Part shown: positions 53,342 through 62,584 of the stretch, piece by piece
How positions within the stretch are numbered: position 1 is the stretch's first letter
Layout: every line of letters begins with the position of its first letter
Origin: Achromobacter spanius
Lineage (GTDB): Bacteria; Pseudomonadota; Gammaproteobacteria; Burkholderiales; Burkholderiaceae_B
DNA: 64,000 bases
Direction of reading: 5' to 3'
Assembly: GCF_002812705.1 (NCBI RefSeq)
Contig: NZ_CP025030.1
Location: 1,550,001 to 1,614,000 of the forward strand
Notes under the pieces: model-generated
The model's input: the letters and a program-made list of their open reading frames with translations, nothing else
The model's database searches: none
Told to the model about the DNA's origin: nothing
Position numbers and translations under genes: made by a program

Positions 53342-53471
53342 ATTGTAAAAATAAGCCGCGCCAAGTTCAGGCGGTCTCCGCATTTCGAGTCAGCTGTGGT
53401 TTCGCTGGCCGGTGCGTGCTTCTTTTCCCTGTCCGCCCTTAGGTCTTTAGCCTTTAGCCAGCCCGCTTTCC

Positions 53472-53642
53472 ATGTCTCACTTCACGCTTTTGCCCCCGCG
53501 GCCCGGCGCCGCGCTTCGGCAAGGCAAGATTCCCCGCTCTGCCTTTCTGGTTTCCGCCTGGCGCCGCATGGCCGTCGCCGTGGTGGCGGCCGCCCTGCTG
53601 TGGGCGCTGACGGGGTGGGCGCTGGACTGGTGGCCGCGATGA
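53472..53642 (+). CDS. small membrane protein heading the znu operon
   Basis: An ORF of 56 codons. It is basic at the start (MSHFTLLPPRPGAALRQG), then has one hydrophobic helix at about 35-52 (VAVVAAALLWALTGWAL) and ends DWWPR. Its TGA overlaps the znuC ATG (ATGA), implying translational coupling. I recognise no family. A role in assembling the ZnuBC transporter or regulating it is speculation. It is listed because the overlap and helix are what a real gene would show; no ribosome site is obvious before ATG 53472. Confidence 0.55.
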   Translation: MSHFTLLPPRPGAALRQGKIPRSAFLVSAWRRMAVAVVAAALLWALTGWALDWWPR

Positions 53643-54361
53643 GCAAGGCACCCGTCACCATCGAGTTGGCCGACGCGTCCTTTGGCTGGCATGGCCACCC
53701 TGCGTTGAAATCCGTGTCGGGCTGTTTTGCGGCCGGCGGCATGACGGCCGTGGTGGGGCCGAATGGGGCGGGCAAGTCGACCTTGATCAAAGGCATCATG
53801 GGCGTGCTGCGCCCCATGGCGGGCAGCGTGCGCATCAGCGGCGGGGGGCGTTCCGAACTGGCCTGGCTTCCGCAGGCGGCCGAATTGGACCGATCGTTCC
53901 CGGTCACGGTGCTGGACCTGGTGGCTATGGGCGCCTGGCGGCGGGTCGGCGCGTGGCGCCGTTTTCGCCAAGATGAACTTGAACGCTGCATGCATGCGCT
54001 GGAAACGGTGGGCCTGGCGGATGCCGCCGGGCGCGGGGTGGACACCTTGTCGGGCGGGCAGATGCAGCGCACGCTGTTTGCGCGGATGCTGGTGCAGGAC
54101 GCGCCGGTGCTGCTGCTGGACGAGCCCTTTGCCGCGGTCGACGCCCATACCGCCGACGACCTGATGGCCTTGCTGTGCGGGCTGCACGGCCAGGGCCGCA
54201 CGGTGATCGCCGTGCTGCATGACCTGGATCTGGTGCGCGACCACTTTCCCGAATGCCTGCTGTTGTCGGGCTCTGTCGTGGCGTGGGGCGATACCGCCAG
54301 CGCCTTGAGCGACGCGCATCTGAAGGTGGCGCGGCAATGGCATGCGAGGGCCTACGCATGA
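53639..54361 (+). CDS. znuC: zinc ABC transporter ATPase ZnuC
   Basis: A 240-residue ATPase. It has VTIELADASFGWHGHPAL, Walker A VVGPNGAGKSTL, signature DTLSGGQMQRTLFARML, Walker B PVLLLDEPFAAVDAHT and VLHDLD. ATG 53639 overlaps the small ORF. Downstream overlap with znuB (ATGA) ensures stoichiometry. The frame is open upstream to 53396, but that part is in another frame of the small ORF. Confidence 0.93.
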   Translation: MSKAPVTIELADASFGWHGHPALKSVSGCFAAGGMTAVVGPNGAGKSTLIKGIMGVLRPMAGSVRISGGGRSELAWLPQAAELDRSFPVTVLDLVAMGAWRRVGAWRRFRQDELERCMHALETVGLADAAGRGVDTLSGGQMQRTLFARMLVQDAPVLLLDEPFAAVDAHTADDLMALLCGLHGQGRTVIAVLHDLDLVRDHFPECLLLSGSVVAWGDTASALSDAHLKVARQWHARAYA

Positions 54362-55224
54362 CGCTGGCGCAATGGGTGGTTTCGCCATTTCTGGACTATG
54401 GCTTCATGCGGCGCGCGCTGGCGGGCGCTTGCGCCTTGTCGCTGGGCGCGGCGCCGCTGGGTGTATTCCTGGTGTTGCGGCGCATGAGCTTGATGGGCGA
54501 CGCCATGTCGCACGCCATCTTGCCGGGGGTGGCGGCGGGGTTCCTGCTGTCCGGGCTGTCGTTGGGCGCCATGATGCTGGGCGGCATCGCCACCGGCTTG
54601 GCGGTCGCCTTGCTGGCCGGGGTGGTGGCGCGGTTGACGCCGCTGCGTGAAGACGCCAGCTTCGCCGCTTTCTATTTGATATCGCTGGGGCTGGGCGTGT
54701 TGCTTGTGTCCTTGCGCGGCTCGAACATGGATTTGCTGCATGTGCTGTTCGGCACGGTGCTGGGCCTGGACGACGCGGCGCTGCTGCTGGTGACCATCAC
54801 GGCCAGCGTGACCTTGCTGGTGCTGGCCGCCATCTACCGCCTGCTGGTCGCCGAATGCCTGGACCCGGGTTTCCTGCGGGCCAGCGGCGGCGGGGGCGGC
54901 TGGGTCCACATGGGGTTCCTGGTGCTGGTGGTGGTCAACCTGGTGGCGGGCTTTCAGGTGCTGGGCACCTTGATGGTCGTCGGGATCATGATGCTGCCCG
55001 CCGCCGCCGCGCGCTTCTGGGTACGGTCGGCTGCGCGGCAGATTCCGCTGGCAGCCGGATTCGGTGTGCTGGCCTCGATCAGCGGCTTGCTGGTGTCCTA
55101 CCACTTCAACGTGCCCGCGTCGCCGTCGATCATTCTGGCGGCGGGCGCCTGTTACCTGTTTTCCATCGTCGGCGGCCCGCAAGGCGGGTTGCTGCGGGCG
55201 CCGCGCCGCATGCGCCAAGCCTGA
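54358..55224 (+). CDS. znuB: zinc ABC transporter permease ZnuB
   Basis: A 288-residue permease with eight or nine helices of the ABC-3 family. It has FLVLRRMSLMGDAMSHAILPGVAAGFL (the ABC-3 signature) and GFQVLGTLMVVGIMMLPAAAARF. It overlaps znuC by four bases. znuA follows after 19 bp. Confidence 0.94.
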   Translation: MTLAQWVVSPFLDYGFMRRALAGACALSLGAAPLGVFLVLRRMSLMGDAMSHAILPGVAAGFLLSGLSLGAMMLGGIATGLAVALLAGVVARLTPLREDASFAAFYLISLGLGVLLVSLRGSNMDLLHVLFGTVLGLDDAALLLVTITASVTLLVLAAIYRLLVAECLDPGFLRASGGGGGWVHMGFLVLVVVNLVAGFQVLGTLMVVGIMMLPAAAARFWVRSAARQIPLAAGFGVLASISGLLVSYHFNVPASPSIILAAGACYLFSIVGGPQGGLLRAPRRMRQA

Positions 55225-55243
55225 CTTCATAAGGAGATTCGTT

Positions 55244-56233
55244 ATGCGTTCCATTCTGCCGCTGCGTCGCCGCGCCTTGTTGGCAATGGCTGGGCTGTGC
55301 CTGTCGGCCGTGTTCGGGGCGTCGCATGCCGCCGAGCCCTTAAAGGCAGTGGCCAGCTTTTCTATCCTGGGCGACATCGTGCGCGAAGTGGGGGGCGATG
55401 ACGTCAGCCTGACGACGCTGGTGGGGCCGGATGGCGACGCGCACGAATACGAACCCACGCCGGGCGACGCCAAGAAGTTGTCCGCCGCGAAAGTGTTGTT
55501 CGTGAACGGCCTGGATTTCGAGACCTGGCTGCCCAAGCTGACGAAGGCGTCCGGCTTTGCCGGCCAGACGGTGGTGGCCAGCAAAGGCGTGACGCCGCGC
55601 AAGTTTGCGGAAGCGGGTAGCGATGGCAAGCATGACGAGCATGACCACGATCACGACCATGATCATGACCACGACCACAAGGAAGGTGATCACCATCATC
55701 ATGGCGACTCGGATCCCCACGCCTGGCAGAACCTGGCCAATGGCGTGATCTATGCGCGCAATGTGGCCGAGGGCCTGGCCGCCGCCGATCCGGCGCACGC
55801 CGACGCCTATCGCCAGCGCGCGGGCGCCTATATCGCGCGCCTGGAAGCCGTGGACGCTGCTGCCAAGAAGACGTTCGCCGCCATTCCGGAGGCGCGCCGC
55901 AAGGTGGTGACCTCGCACGATGCCTTTGGCTATTTCGGCGATGCCTACGGTGTGTCGTTCATCCCCGCGATGGGCGTATCCACGGACGCCGAGCCGTCGG
56001 CCGGTGAAATCGCCCGCATCATCGAACAGGTCAAGCGCGACAAGGTGCCGGCGGTTTTCGTCGAGAACATTTCCAGCCCCAAGCTGGTTCAGCAGATTGC
56101 GCGCGAGACCGGCGCCAAGGTGGGTGGTACGCTTTATTCCGATGCGCTGTCCAAGCCCGGACAGCCCGGCGCTACCTATCTGGAAATGTTTGAATGGAAC
56201 GTACGTCAGCTCGCCGCGGCCTTGCAGCCCTGA
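55244..56233 (+). CDS. znuA: zinc ABC transporter substrate-binding protein ZnuA
   Basis: A 329-residue periplasmic protein. The signal peptide ends near GASHAAE. Zinc ligands are likely His67 (DAHEYEP), His159 (DPHAW), His225 (SHDAFGYF) and Asp300 (YSD). A His/Asp-rich loop occupies 130-157, typical of ZnuA. AAGGAG at 55231-55236 precedes ATG 55244. The end overlaps the DUF1007 gene by 40 bases. Confidence 0.95.
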   Translation: MRSILPLRRRALLAMAGLCLSAVFGASHAAEPLKAVASFSILGDIVREVGGDDVSLTTLVGPDGDAHEYEPTPGDAKKLSAAKVLFVNGLDFETWLPKLTKASGFAGQTVVASKGVTPRKFAEAGSDGKHDEHDHDHDHDHDHDHKEGDHHHHGDSDPHAWQNLANGVIYARNVAEGLAAADPAHADAYRQRAGAYIARLEAVDAAAKKTFAAIPEARRKVVTSHDAFGYFGDAYGVSFIPAMGVSTDAEPSAGEIARIIEQVKRDKVPAVFVENISSPKLVQQIARETGAKVGGTLYSDALSKPGQPGATYLEMFEWNVRQLAAALQP

Positions 56234-56877
56234 CCGCCGCGACGGCACTGCTGGCGGCAGGGTCCGCCAGCGCGCACCCGCATATGTGGATCGACGCCCG
56301 CGCGGTCATCGATGTCGACGCGCAGCACCGCATCACGGCGGTTCGCCAGGTCTGGTTGTTCGATGAAATGTTCGGCGCCTACGCCACGCAGGGCCTGCCG
56401 AAAGGCAAGGGCGGTTCCTTGCCCGCCGCCACCTTGAAGGGCATGGCGGATGACTGGATGAAGGCGCTGGGCGAACCGATTTCGCACTATTTCACCCGGG
56501 TCACCGTGGGTGGCAAGACCGCCACGTTCGGCGCGCCGCGCGATGCCAAGGTCGACTGGAACCCCAAGACCACGCGCCTGACGCTGTCGTTCACCTTGCC
56601 GTTGGCCACACCCATGCCGGTGGGCGCCGACGGCGCGCAGGTGGATATTTACGACCCTACTTATTTTGTTGCGTACGCTTTTGACGAGAAAGGCGCGGTG
56701 TCGCTGGGCGGCCCGGATGCCGCGACTTGTACGTCGGCCTACCGCAAGCCCAAGGAATTGGATTGGAAGACCATGCAGCAACTGGCCGCGATCCCGGCCG
56801 ACCCGGATGCATTGCCGGACGAACTGTTCGCCATCACCAAGGGGCTGACGCACCGCATCGAGGTGCGATGCCGGTAA
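56194..56877 (+). CDS. DUF1007 family exported protein
   Basis: A 227-residue protein with a signal peptide (ATALLAAGSASA) and mature start HPHMWIDARAVIDVD, the hallmark of DUF1007. This family commonly accompanies NicO/RcnA-type transporters, as here, where the next gene starts inside its last codons. It may deliver metal to or from that transporter; the mechanism is unknown. The ATG overlaps znuA. Confidence 0.88.
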   Translation: MERTSARRGLAALTAATALLAAGSASAHPHMWIDARAVIDVDAQHRITAVRQVWLFDEMFGAYATQGLPKGKGGSLPAATLKGMADDWMKALGEPISHYFTRVTVGGKTATFGAPRDAKVDWNPKTTRLTLSFTLPLATPMPVGADGAQVDIYDPTYFVAYAFDEKGAVSLGGPDAATCTSAYRKPKELDWKTMQQLAAIPADPDALPDELFAITKGLTHRIEVRCR

Positions 56878-58040
56878 CGCTGGCTTCCTGGCGCCTTGGC
56901 TGGCGGGCGGCGGCGGTGCTACTGCTGCTGTCGCTGCTGCTGGGCGGCATGGGTGTGGCCACGGCGCAGGGCGTGCATCCTTTCGGCGTGCCGGAAAGCG
57001 GCACGGGCATGGGCGGGCCGGGCTGGCTGGCCAGTTTCTTCGGGCAAGTGGCCGTCTGGCAAAGCCATTTCTACCGCCAATTGACGGGCGCGGTGCGCGC
57101 CTGGCAGGCCGACGGTGGCGCGGCCTGGACCTTGATCGGCCTGTCGTTCGCCTATGGCGTGTTTCACGCCCTGGGTCCCGGGCACGGCAAGGCGGTGATC
57201 TCTTCCTATGTGGTGGCCAATCGGCAGACGGCACGCAACGGCGCGCTGCTGGCGCTGGCGTCCGCGCTGATCCAGGCGCTGGTGGCGATTCTGATGGTGG
57301 CGGTGCTGGCGCTGGTGTTCAACGCAACCGCCGCCACGATGAACCAGGCGACGCGTTGGCTGGAACTGGCGTCGTATGGGCTGGTGACGTTGCTGGGCGC
57401 GTGGCTGGTGTGGATCAAGGCGGTCAGGCCATTGCTGCGGCGTCGGCGTGAGCCGGTCGCGGCGGCGGTGGCGAATGCGCCCATGGCCCCTGATGCGTCC
57501 ACTGTCCCCAACGTGTCCCATGTCCCAACCGCTCCGACGCCTGCTTCAGCATTGAAGGGCGCGGCTGCGCTGCGCGCCATCGCCGTGCATGCGCCGGTGC
57601 CGCATGCCGATGCCGATACGCATCACCACCACCATCACCACGACGATGATTGCGGATGCGGCCATGCGCATGTGCCGGCGCCTGATCAGGTTGCCGGCCA
57701 GTTGAACTGGCGGCGCGCCGCGTCGGCCATTCTGGCGGTGGGGCTGCGTCCGTGCAGCGGTGCGCTGATTGTGCTGGTGTTTGCCTTGTCGCAGGGTTTC
57801 TTCCTGGCCGGCGTGGCGTCGGCGCTGGCGATGGGGCTGGGCACGGGTTTGACGGTGGCGGCGCTGGCGTGCCTGGCCGTGGCCGCTGGCGGCGCGGCCA
57901 CGCGCATTGGCCAACGTTTGTCGAGCACGGGCGCGGCGCGCGTGCGCTACGGGGTGGAAGCGCTGGCGGCGGTGGCGGTGCTGTTGCTGGGCGTCATGCT
58001 GCTGGGCGGCATGGTGGCCGGAGGCGGCCAGGCTGCCTGA
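56868..58040 (+). CDS. NicO/RcnA-like metal transporter
   Basis: A 390-residue inner-membrane protein. After a hydrophobic leader, six helices include SFAYGVFHALGPGHGKAVISSYVVANRQTARNG, the NicO family HxxGPGHGK motif, and GLRPCSGALIVLVFALSQGFF. A cytoplasmic or periplasmic His-rich loop (THHHHHHHDDDCGCGHAH, about 249-266) suggests zinc or nickel/cobalt binding. In this operon it probably takes part in zinc movement, importing across the outer side or exporting excess; direction is not clear. The ATG at 56868 overlaps the DUF1007 stop. Confidence 0.85.
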   Translation: MPVTLASWRLGWRAAAVLLLLSLLLGGMGVATAQGVHPFGVPESGTGMGGPGWLASFFGQVAVWQSHFYRQLTGAVRAWQADGGAAWTLIGLSFAYGVFHALGPGHGKAVISSYVVANRQTARNGALLALASALIQALVAILMVAVLALVFNATAATMNQATRWLELASYGLVTLLGAWLVWIKAVRPLLRRRREPVAAAVANAPMAPDASTVPNVSHVPTAPTPASALKGAAALRAIAVHAPVPHADADTHHHHHHHDDDCGCGHAHVPAPDQVAGQLNWRRAASAILAVGLRPCSGALIVLVFALSQGFFLAGVASALAMGLGTGLTVAALACLAVAAGGAATRIGQRLSSTGAARVRYGVEALAAVAVLLLGVMLLGGMVAGGGQAA

Positions 58041-58117
58041 ACCTGCCCGAGCCAGGTAAAAAAGCCAAGCCTGCTCAAGCCAAGCCAGGCAAGTGGCTCC
58101 CGCTACCTACCCCCGCT

Positions 58118-59122
58118 TCAGGACTTGCGCCCCGCGCGGGGATGCGCCTGGTCGTAGGCTTTGGCCAGATGCTGAAAATCCAGCCGGGTATAGACCTGGG
58201 TGGTCGAGATATTGGCGTGGCCCAGCATTTCCTGAACGGCGCGCAAGTCCTGCGCCGACTGCAACACATGGCTGGCGAAGCTGTGGCGCAGCACGTGCGG
58301 ATGCACATGCGTGGGCAAGCCCGCTGCTTGGGCAACCTGCGCCAATTGCAATTGCACGATGCGCGGCGAGATGCGCTTGCCGCGTGCGCCCAGGAATAAC
58401 GCGGCGGCGTCCTCCGGTTGTGGCGCGGGCGGCGCCAATTGCGGGCGCGCGGCTATCCATTTCTGCAAGGCGGCAACGGCGGCCTGGCCCACCGGCACGG
58501 CACGGCGCTTGCCGCCCTTGCCCAGCACTTCGACCTCGGCTTCGTCCAGCTTCAACCAGCCGCGCGATTCGTAATCGGCCGTGCGCGTGTAGCGCAGGTC
58601 CAAGCCCACCAGTTCCGACAAACGCAGCCCGCTGGAGTACAGCAGTTCGAACATGGCCTGGTCGCGTAGCGCGGCGGGTTCGTTCGCGACCTTGGCGGTG
58701 GGCCGGTCAAGCAGGGCTTGGGTCTGCTCCACGGACAAGGCCTTGGGCAGGCCGCGCGGGGCCTTGGGCGCGCGCACGCCGGCCACGGGGTTGCCGGCAA
58801 GGTTGATCGCGGGCGCCCACCATTGGTAGAAGCCGCGCCAGGCCGCCAAGGTGCGGGCCAGGCTGCGTGGGCCTCGGCCTTCGGCATGCAGCCGAGCGAC
58901 AAACTGGCGGATATGGCCGTTGGCGATCTTGTCCAGCGGCAGCCGGGCCCGGTCGGCAAGCTGATTCAGGAAATGCAGCTCGCGACGGTAGGCGTCCAGC
59001 GTGTGGGGCGAATAGCGGCGGTTGGTTTCCAGATGGCGCAACCAGGCGCGCATCGGGTCGGGCAAAGCCTCGGCGCCGGGGGCAGGGTCGGGCGGGGGCG
59101 CGTCTTGTGTGGTCTGGGTCAT
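58118..59122 (-). CDS. xerC: tyrosine recombinase XerC
   Basis: A 334-residue site-specific recombinase resolving chromosome dimers at dif. The SAM-like N-domain is RHLETNRRYSPHTLDAYRREL; catalytic residues are Arg in SSGLRLSEL, Lys in GKGGKRR, HPHVLRHSFASH (His, Arg), LGHANISTTQVYT (His and Tyr nucleophile). The N-terminus is extended by about 20 Pro/Ala residues. It follows DUF484 by 22 bp, as usual. Confidence 0.94.
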   Translation of the reverse strand: MTQTTQDAPPPDPAPGAEALPDPMRAWLRHLETNRRYSPHTLDAYRRELHFLNQLADRARLPLDKIANGHIRQFVARLHAEGRGPRSLARTLAAWRGFYQWWAPAINLAGNPVAGVRAPKAPRGLPKALSVEQTQALLDRPTAKVANEPAALRDQAMFELLYSSGLRLSELVGLDLRYTRTADYESRGWLKLDEAEVEVLGKGGKRRAVPVGQAAVAALQKWIAARPQLAPPAPQPEDAAALFLGARGKRISPRIVQLQLAQVAQAAGLPTHVHPHVLRHSFASHVLQSAQDLRAVQEMLGHANISTTQVYTRLDFQHLAKAYDQAHPRAGRKS

Positions 59123-59144
59123 TGTCCGCCCGCCCTGGTTTGCG

Positions 59145-59822
59145 CTAGGCCTTCGGCGACGCGGGATTCAGGCGATGCAATGCCGCCGACGCCAGTTGGC
59201 CGATGGATTCCAGAAACGTTGTGCCCATTTCGGGCGTGAAACGTTCGGGGTCGTCGGAACCCAGCACCAGCAAGCCCACGGCGGGGCCGTCGGCCTCCAG
59301 CCGCAGCGGCACCAATGCCAGCGACTTGGGTTTGCTGTCGAGCCAGCCCGCGGCTTCAAAATCGGTATCGGTGCCGCAGTACGGCGTCTTCAGGCTGTCG
59401 GTGAACGTGCGCACGTCTTGCGAAGTGGGTTCGCCGTAGCCCGTGGGCGGCAGGTCGGACAGGTTCCACAAGCGCAGCGCCACGTGGTTCAGTTCGAACT
59501 GTTCGGCCAGGCCCAGCGCGATTTCGCCGGGCACGCGCTGCGCGTCGTTTTCCGACAGCAGGCGGCTGCACCATTTGGCCAGATGCGAGCCGATGCTCTC
59601 GTTGGCGGTGGCGTTGCGCACCAGTTCGTTCAAGCGCCATTCCAGTTCGCGGTTGCGCTCGCGCAGCGTCAGGATCTGGCGTTCGCCCAGCGAAATGGCG
59701 CGCGAGCCATGCGGGTGCGGCACCTGCATGGTGGCGAACACGTCGGCGTGCTCGTCAAAGAAGCGGGGGTGGTCTTGCAGGAAGGCGGCGATGTCTTGGG
59801 CGGTGAAAGCGGTATCAGTCAT
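59145..59822 (-). CDS. DUF484 family (GAF-like) protein
   Basis: A 225-residue protein. It has TAQDIAAFLQDHPRFFDEHADVFATMQVPHPHG, a coiled-coil LGERQILTLRERNRELEWRL, then a GAF-like domain. The function is unknown; the dapF-DUF484-xerC order is conserved in proteobacteria. It begins 4 bp after dapF. Confidence 0.92.
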   Translation of the reverse strand: MTDTAFTAQDIAAFLQDHPRFFDEHADVFATMQVPHPHGSRAISLGERQILTLRERNRELEWRLNELVRNATANESIGSHLAKWCSRLLSENDAQRVPGEIALGLAEQFELNHVALRLWNLSDLPPTGYGEPTSQDVRTFTDSLKTPYCGTDTDFEAAGWLDSKPKSLALVPLRLEADGPAVGLLVLGSDDPERFTPEMGTTFLESIGQLASAALHRLNPASPKA

Positions 59823-59826
59823 AGGG

Positions 59827-60720
59827 TCAGCGGTTCAGCGCCATGGAGAAGACGAGCTTGTCGATGTCGACTTGCCCCGTGAACACGGATTCGGCGGGGC
59901 CGGTCATGCGCAGTTGGTCGCCATTCCAGGCAACGGTAAGCACGCCGCCACGGGTTTGCACGCGCACGGGCGATTCCAGCAAGCCACGGCGGATGCCGGC
60001 CGCCACAGCGGCGCAGGCGCCCGTGCCGCAGGCCAGCGTTTCGCCCGCGCCGCGTTCGAAGACGCGCAGGCGGACGTTGTGGCGATCCATGACTTGCATA
60101 AAGCCGGCGTTGACGCGGCGCGCAAAGCGCGGATGGGTTTCGATCAGCGGGCCTTGGATGGCGACGGGGGCGGTGTCGACGTTGTCCACCACCTGCACCG
60201 CATGCGGATTGGAGATGGCCACGGTGGACAGCAGCACTTTGCCGGGCACGCCGGCGGGCGCGTCGATGTCCAGTTCCCAGAGCGTGTCTTCGCCTTCGCG
60301 TTGCGAGGCCAAGCCGGTGGTGTCGAAGGGCAGGGCCTCGGGCTCGAAACGGGTGCTGCCCATGTCGACCGTGACTTGTTCGTCGTCGCCTTCATCCAGC
60401 ACGAGAATGCCGGTGGCGATTTCGGCGCGCAGCGGGTTGCGGTCGGACAGGCCTTGTTCGTGCACGAAGCGCACGAAGCAGCGCGCGCCGTTGCCGCAGT
60501 GTTCGACTTCGCTGCCGTCGGAATTGAAAATGCGGTAGCGGAAATCAGCGTCCGGGCGGGTGGCGCGTTCAACTAGGAGGATCTGGTCGGCGCCGATGCC
60601 GAAGTGCCGGTCGCCCAGGGCGCGGGCGCGCTCGGGCGTCATTTCGATGGTCTGGCGGACCCCGTCGAGCACGACGAAATCATTGCCCGCGCCATGCATT
60701 TTGGTGAAGTTCCAGTTCAT
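59827..60720 (-). CDS. dapF: diaminopimelate epimerase (DapF)
   Basis: A 297-residue cofactor-free racemase making meso-DAP for lysine and peptidoglycan. The two catalytic cysteines are in [12 protein letters not shown] and [26 protein letters not shown] opens the protein. ATG 60720 is chosen over an upstream start because it begins this motif. Confidence 0.95.
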   Translation of the reverse strand: MNWNFTKMHGAGNDFVVLDGVRQTIEMTPERARALGDRHFGIGADQILLVERATRPDADFRYRIFNSDGSEVEHCGNGARCFVRFVHEQGLSDRNPLRAEIATGILVLDEGDDEQVTVDMGSTRFEPEALPFDTTGLASQREGEDTLWELDIDAPAGVPGKVLLSTVAISNPHAVQVVDNVDTAPVAIQGPLIETHPRFARRVNAGFMQVMDRHNVRLRVFERGAGETLACGTGACAAVAAGIRRGLLESPVRVQTRGGVLTVAWNGDQLRMTGPAESVFTGQVDIDKLVFSMALNR

Positions 60721-60766
60721 CGCTGGATTATCGCCCATTATTCGGGCGCGGGAAGCCAGGGTGGAA

Positions 60767-61657
60767 TCAATAGAGCTTGGCTTCGCCGGGCGGGCGGGTC
60801 TTGAAGCGGCGGTGAACCCAGTAGTACTGGCTGGGGCAGCGGCGCACCCAGGATTCCAGCTCGCGGTTCAGGCGGGCGGTGGCGTCTTCCAGGGACGCCG
60901 CGCCGGGGAAATCCTCAAGCGGAGGCAGGACGTCTATGTGATAGCGGCCGGTCTCGGGGTTCCAGAAGCCCACGATGGGCAGTACGGCCGCGTTCCATTT
61001 CTGGGCAAGCTGGGCGGTGGCCAGCAGCGTGGCGGCCAGCACGCCGAAAAAGGGCACGAACACGGACCCCTGGGGGCCGAAGTCCATGTCGGGCAGGTAA
61101 TAGACCGGGCGCGGCGCGCGCAGGTGACGGATCAGGTCGCGCACGCCGTCCTTGCGGCTGACCAGAAACACCTCGTTGAAGCGGGCCCGGCCGGCGGCCA
61201 CGACCGCGTCGATGTGGGGGTCGCTTTGCGGCGTGTACATGGAAGCGGCGCTGGGCACTTCCATGGTCAGGCGGGTGCCGGCGGCGTCCATCGCAATGAA
61301 GTGGGGCGCCAGCAAAATCACGGGGCGGCCCTGGGCGGTGAGTTCGTTGATGCGTTCGACGCCGGTCTGCGTGACCATGTCCTTGACGGCCTCGGGGGTG
61401 CCGTACCAGAGCACGCCCCGGTCCACGATGGATTGCGCCAAGGCCCGGAAGTGGTCCGCCACCCATTGCTCGCGCACGGATTCCGGCTGGTCGGGAAAGC
61501 ACAGTTCAAGATTGCGCCGCACGATGCGCGCCCGGGACTTCGCCAGCCGTGGCGCCAGCCAGCCCAGCACGGCGCCGATGCGCAGTCGGGTTGATGGCTT
61601 GATGCGGCCGAACCACTTCAACAGGGAAACCAGCGTGCGCGTCTTTGAATTTGTCAT
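60767..61657 (-). CDS. lpxL: lipid A late acyltransferase (LpxL/HtrB family)
   Basis: A 296-residue membrane-anchored LPLAT enzyme adding a secondary acyl chain to Kdo2-lipid IVA. The catalytic H-x4-D is HFIAMD, then [34 protein letters not shown] and [13 protein letters not shown]. Two lpxL genes in tandem beside dapF are also known in Bordetella. The chain specificity is not readable. Confidence 0.92.
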   Translation of the reverse strand: MTNSKTRTLVSLLKWFGRIKPSTRLRIGAVLGWLAPRLAKSRARIVRRNLELCFPDQPESVREQWVADHFRALAQSIVDRGVLWYGTPEAVKDMVTQTGVERINELTAQGRPVILLAPHFIAMDAAGTRLTMEVPSAASMYTPQSDPHIDAVVAAGRARFNEVFLVSRKDGVRDLIRHLRAPRPVYYLPDMDFGPQGSVFVPFFGVLAATLLATAQLAQKWNAAVLPIVGFWNPETGRYHIDVLPPLEDFPGAASLEDATARLNRELESWVRRCPSQYYWVHRRFKTRPPGEAKLY

Positions 61658-61687
61658 TGTTTTGGGGAAAGGGCCGGGCGGGATCGG

Positions 61688-62584
61688 TCAGCGGGCTTGC
61701 CGAACGCTGTCAGCATCGGCATCGGCATCGGCATCGGCGTTGGCGTCAGGGGCCGGAGGCGCCCCGCGCGGCGTTTTGTAGCGGTTGTAGCTCCAGAGGT
61801 ACTGCTGGGGGCAGCGGCGGATCAGCGTTTCCATCGCGGCGTTGATGAGTGCCGCCTGCGCTTCGGGCTCGGCCGGCAGCGGTTCAGGCACGCGCACGTA
61901 GTGGATGCGCCAGCCTTTGCCGCGCGGCAGGCGTTCGCCCGCGGTCAGGATGATGGGGACGTTGGTTTGCGTGGCCAGCTTGCCGGGCAGCGTCATGGTG
62001 TAGGCCAGGCGCCCAAAGAACGGGACCCACACGCCGTCGCCCACGCTGGGCGCCTGGTCGGGCAGCATGCCCACCGATTCGCCGCGACGCAGCGCGCGCA
62101 CGAATTCGCGTACGCCCTGCATATTGGCCGGGACGGCGTTGACGGCGGAACTGTTGCGCGCCGTCTCCAGCAAGGGGGCCAGCACGTCTTTGCGCGGGGG
62201 GCGGAACATGACCGTCATGGGCATCTGGCGGGCCAGATAGCGGGCGGTGATTTCAAAGCAGCCCAGGTGCGGGGTCAGGAACAGGATGCCGCGCCCTTCG
62301 GCGCGGGCGGCGTCGACCACCTCGTTATCGTCCGACACGACCTGGGCCAGGCTTTCCGCGTTCTTGAACCAGACGCGGGGGTTCTCAAGAATCATTGCGC
62401 CAGTCTCGGCCGCGGCCTGGCGCGCGAAGGCCGCGCCCGGGTAGCCGGCCTGCGCGGCATTGGCCTGAAGGCGCCGCCGATACTTGCCGGGCCAGGCGTA
62501 CACGGCCAGTCCCGCCGCGCGGCCAAGGGCGTGCGCAACCGGTAGTGGCAGGGCGGCGAAAAGTCGGAACAGAGCGAGCAGCAT
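61688..62584 (-). CDS. lpxL: second lipid A late acyltransferase (LpxL family)
   Basis: A 298-residue paralogue of the downstream enzyme. It has an N-terminal anchor helix, HLGCFE (H-x4-E version of the catalytic pair), VMFRPPRKDVL, GMLPDQAPSVGDGVWVPFFG and QQYLWSYNRYKTPRG. The C-terminus ends in a DADADADA repeat encoded by a 6-bp tandem repeat. It lies 30 bp upstream of the other lpxL gene and diverges from metK. Confidence 0.92.
   Translation of the reverse strand: MLLALFRLFAALPLPVAHALGRAAGLAVYAWPGKYRRRLQANAAQAGYPGAAFARQAAAETGAMILENPRVWFKNAESLAQVVSDDNEVVDAARAEGRGILFLTPHLGCFEITARYLARQMPMTVMFRPPRKDVLAPLLETARNSSAVNAVPANMQGVREFVRALRRGESVGMLPDQAPSVGDGVWVPFFGRLAYTMTLPGKLATQTNVPIILTAGERLPRGKGWRIHYVRVPEPLPAEPEAQAALINAAMETLIRRCPQQYLWSYNRYKTPRGAPPAPDANADADADADADSVRQAR
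61713..61742. repeat. 6-bp tandem repeat at the lpxL 3' end
   Basis: Four exact GCATCG copies plus one GCGTTG, encoding the Asp-Ala repeat at the C-terminus on the minus strand. Copy-number change keeps the frame. Confidence 0.75.
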
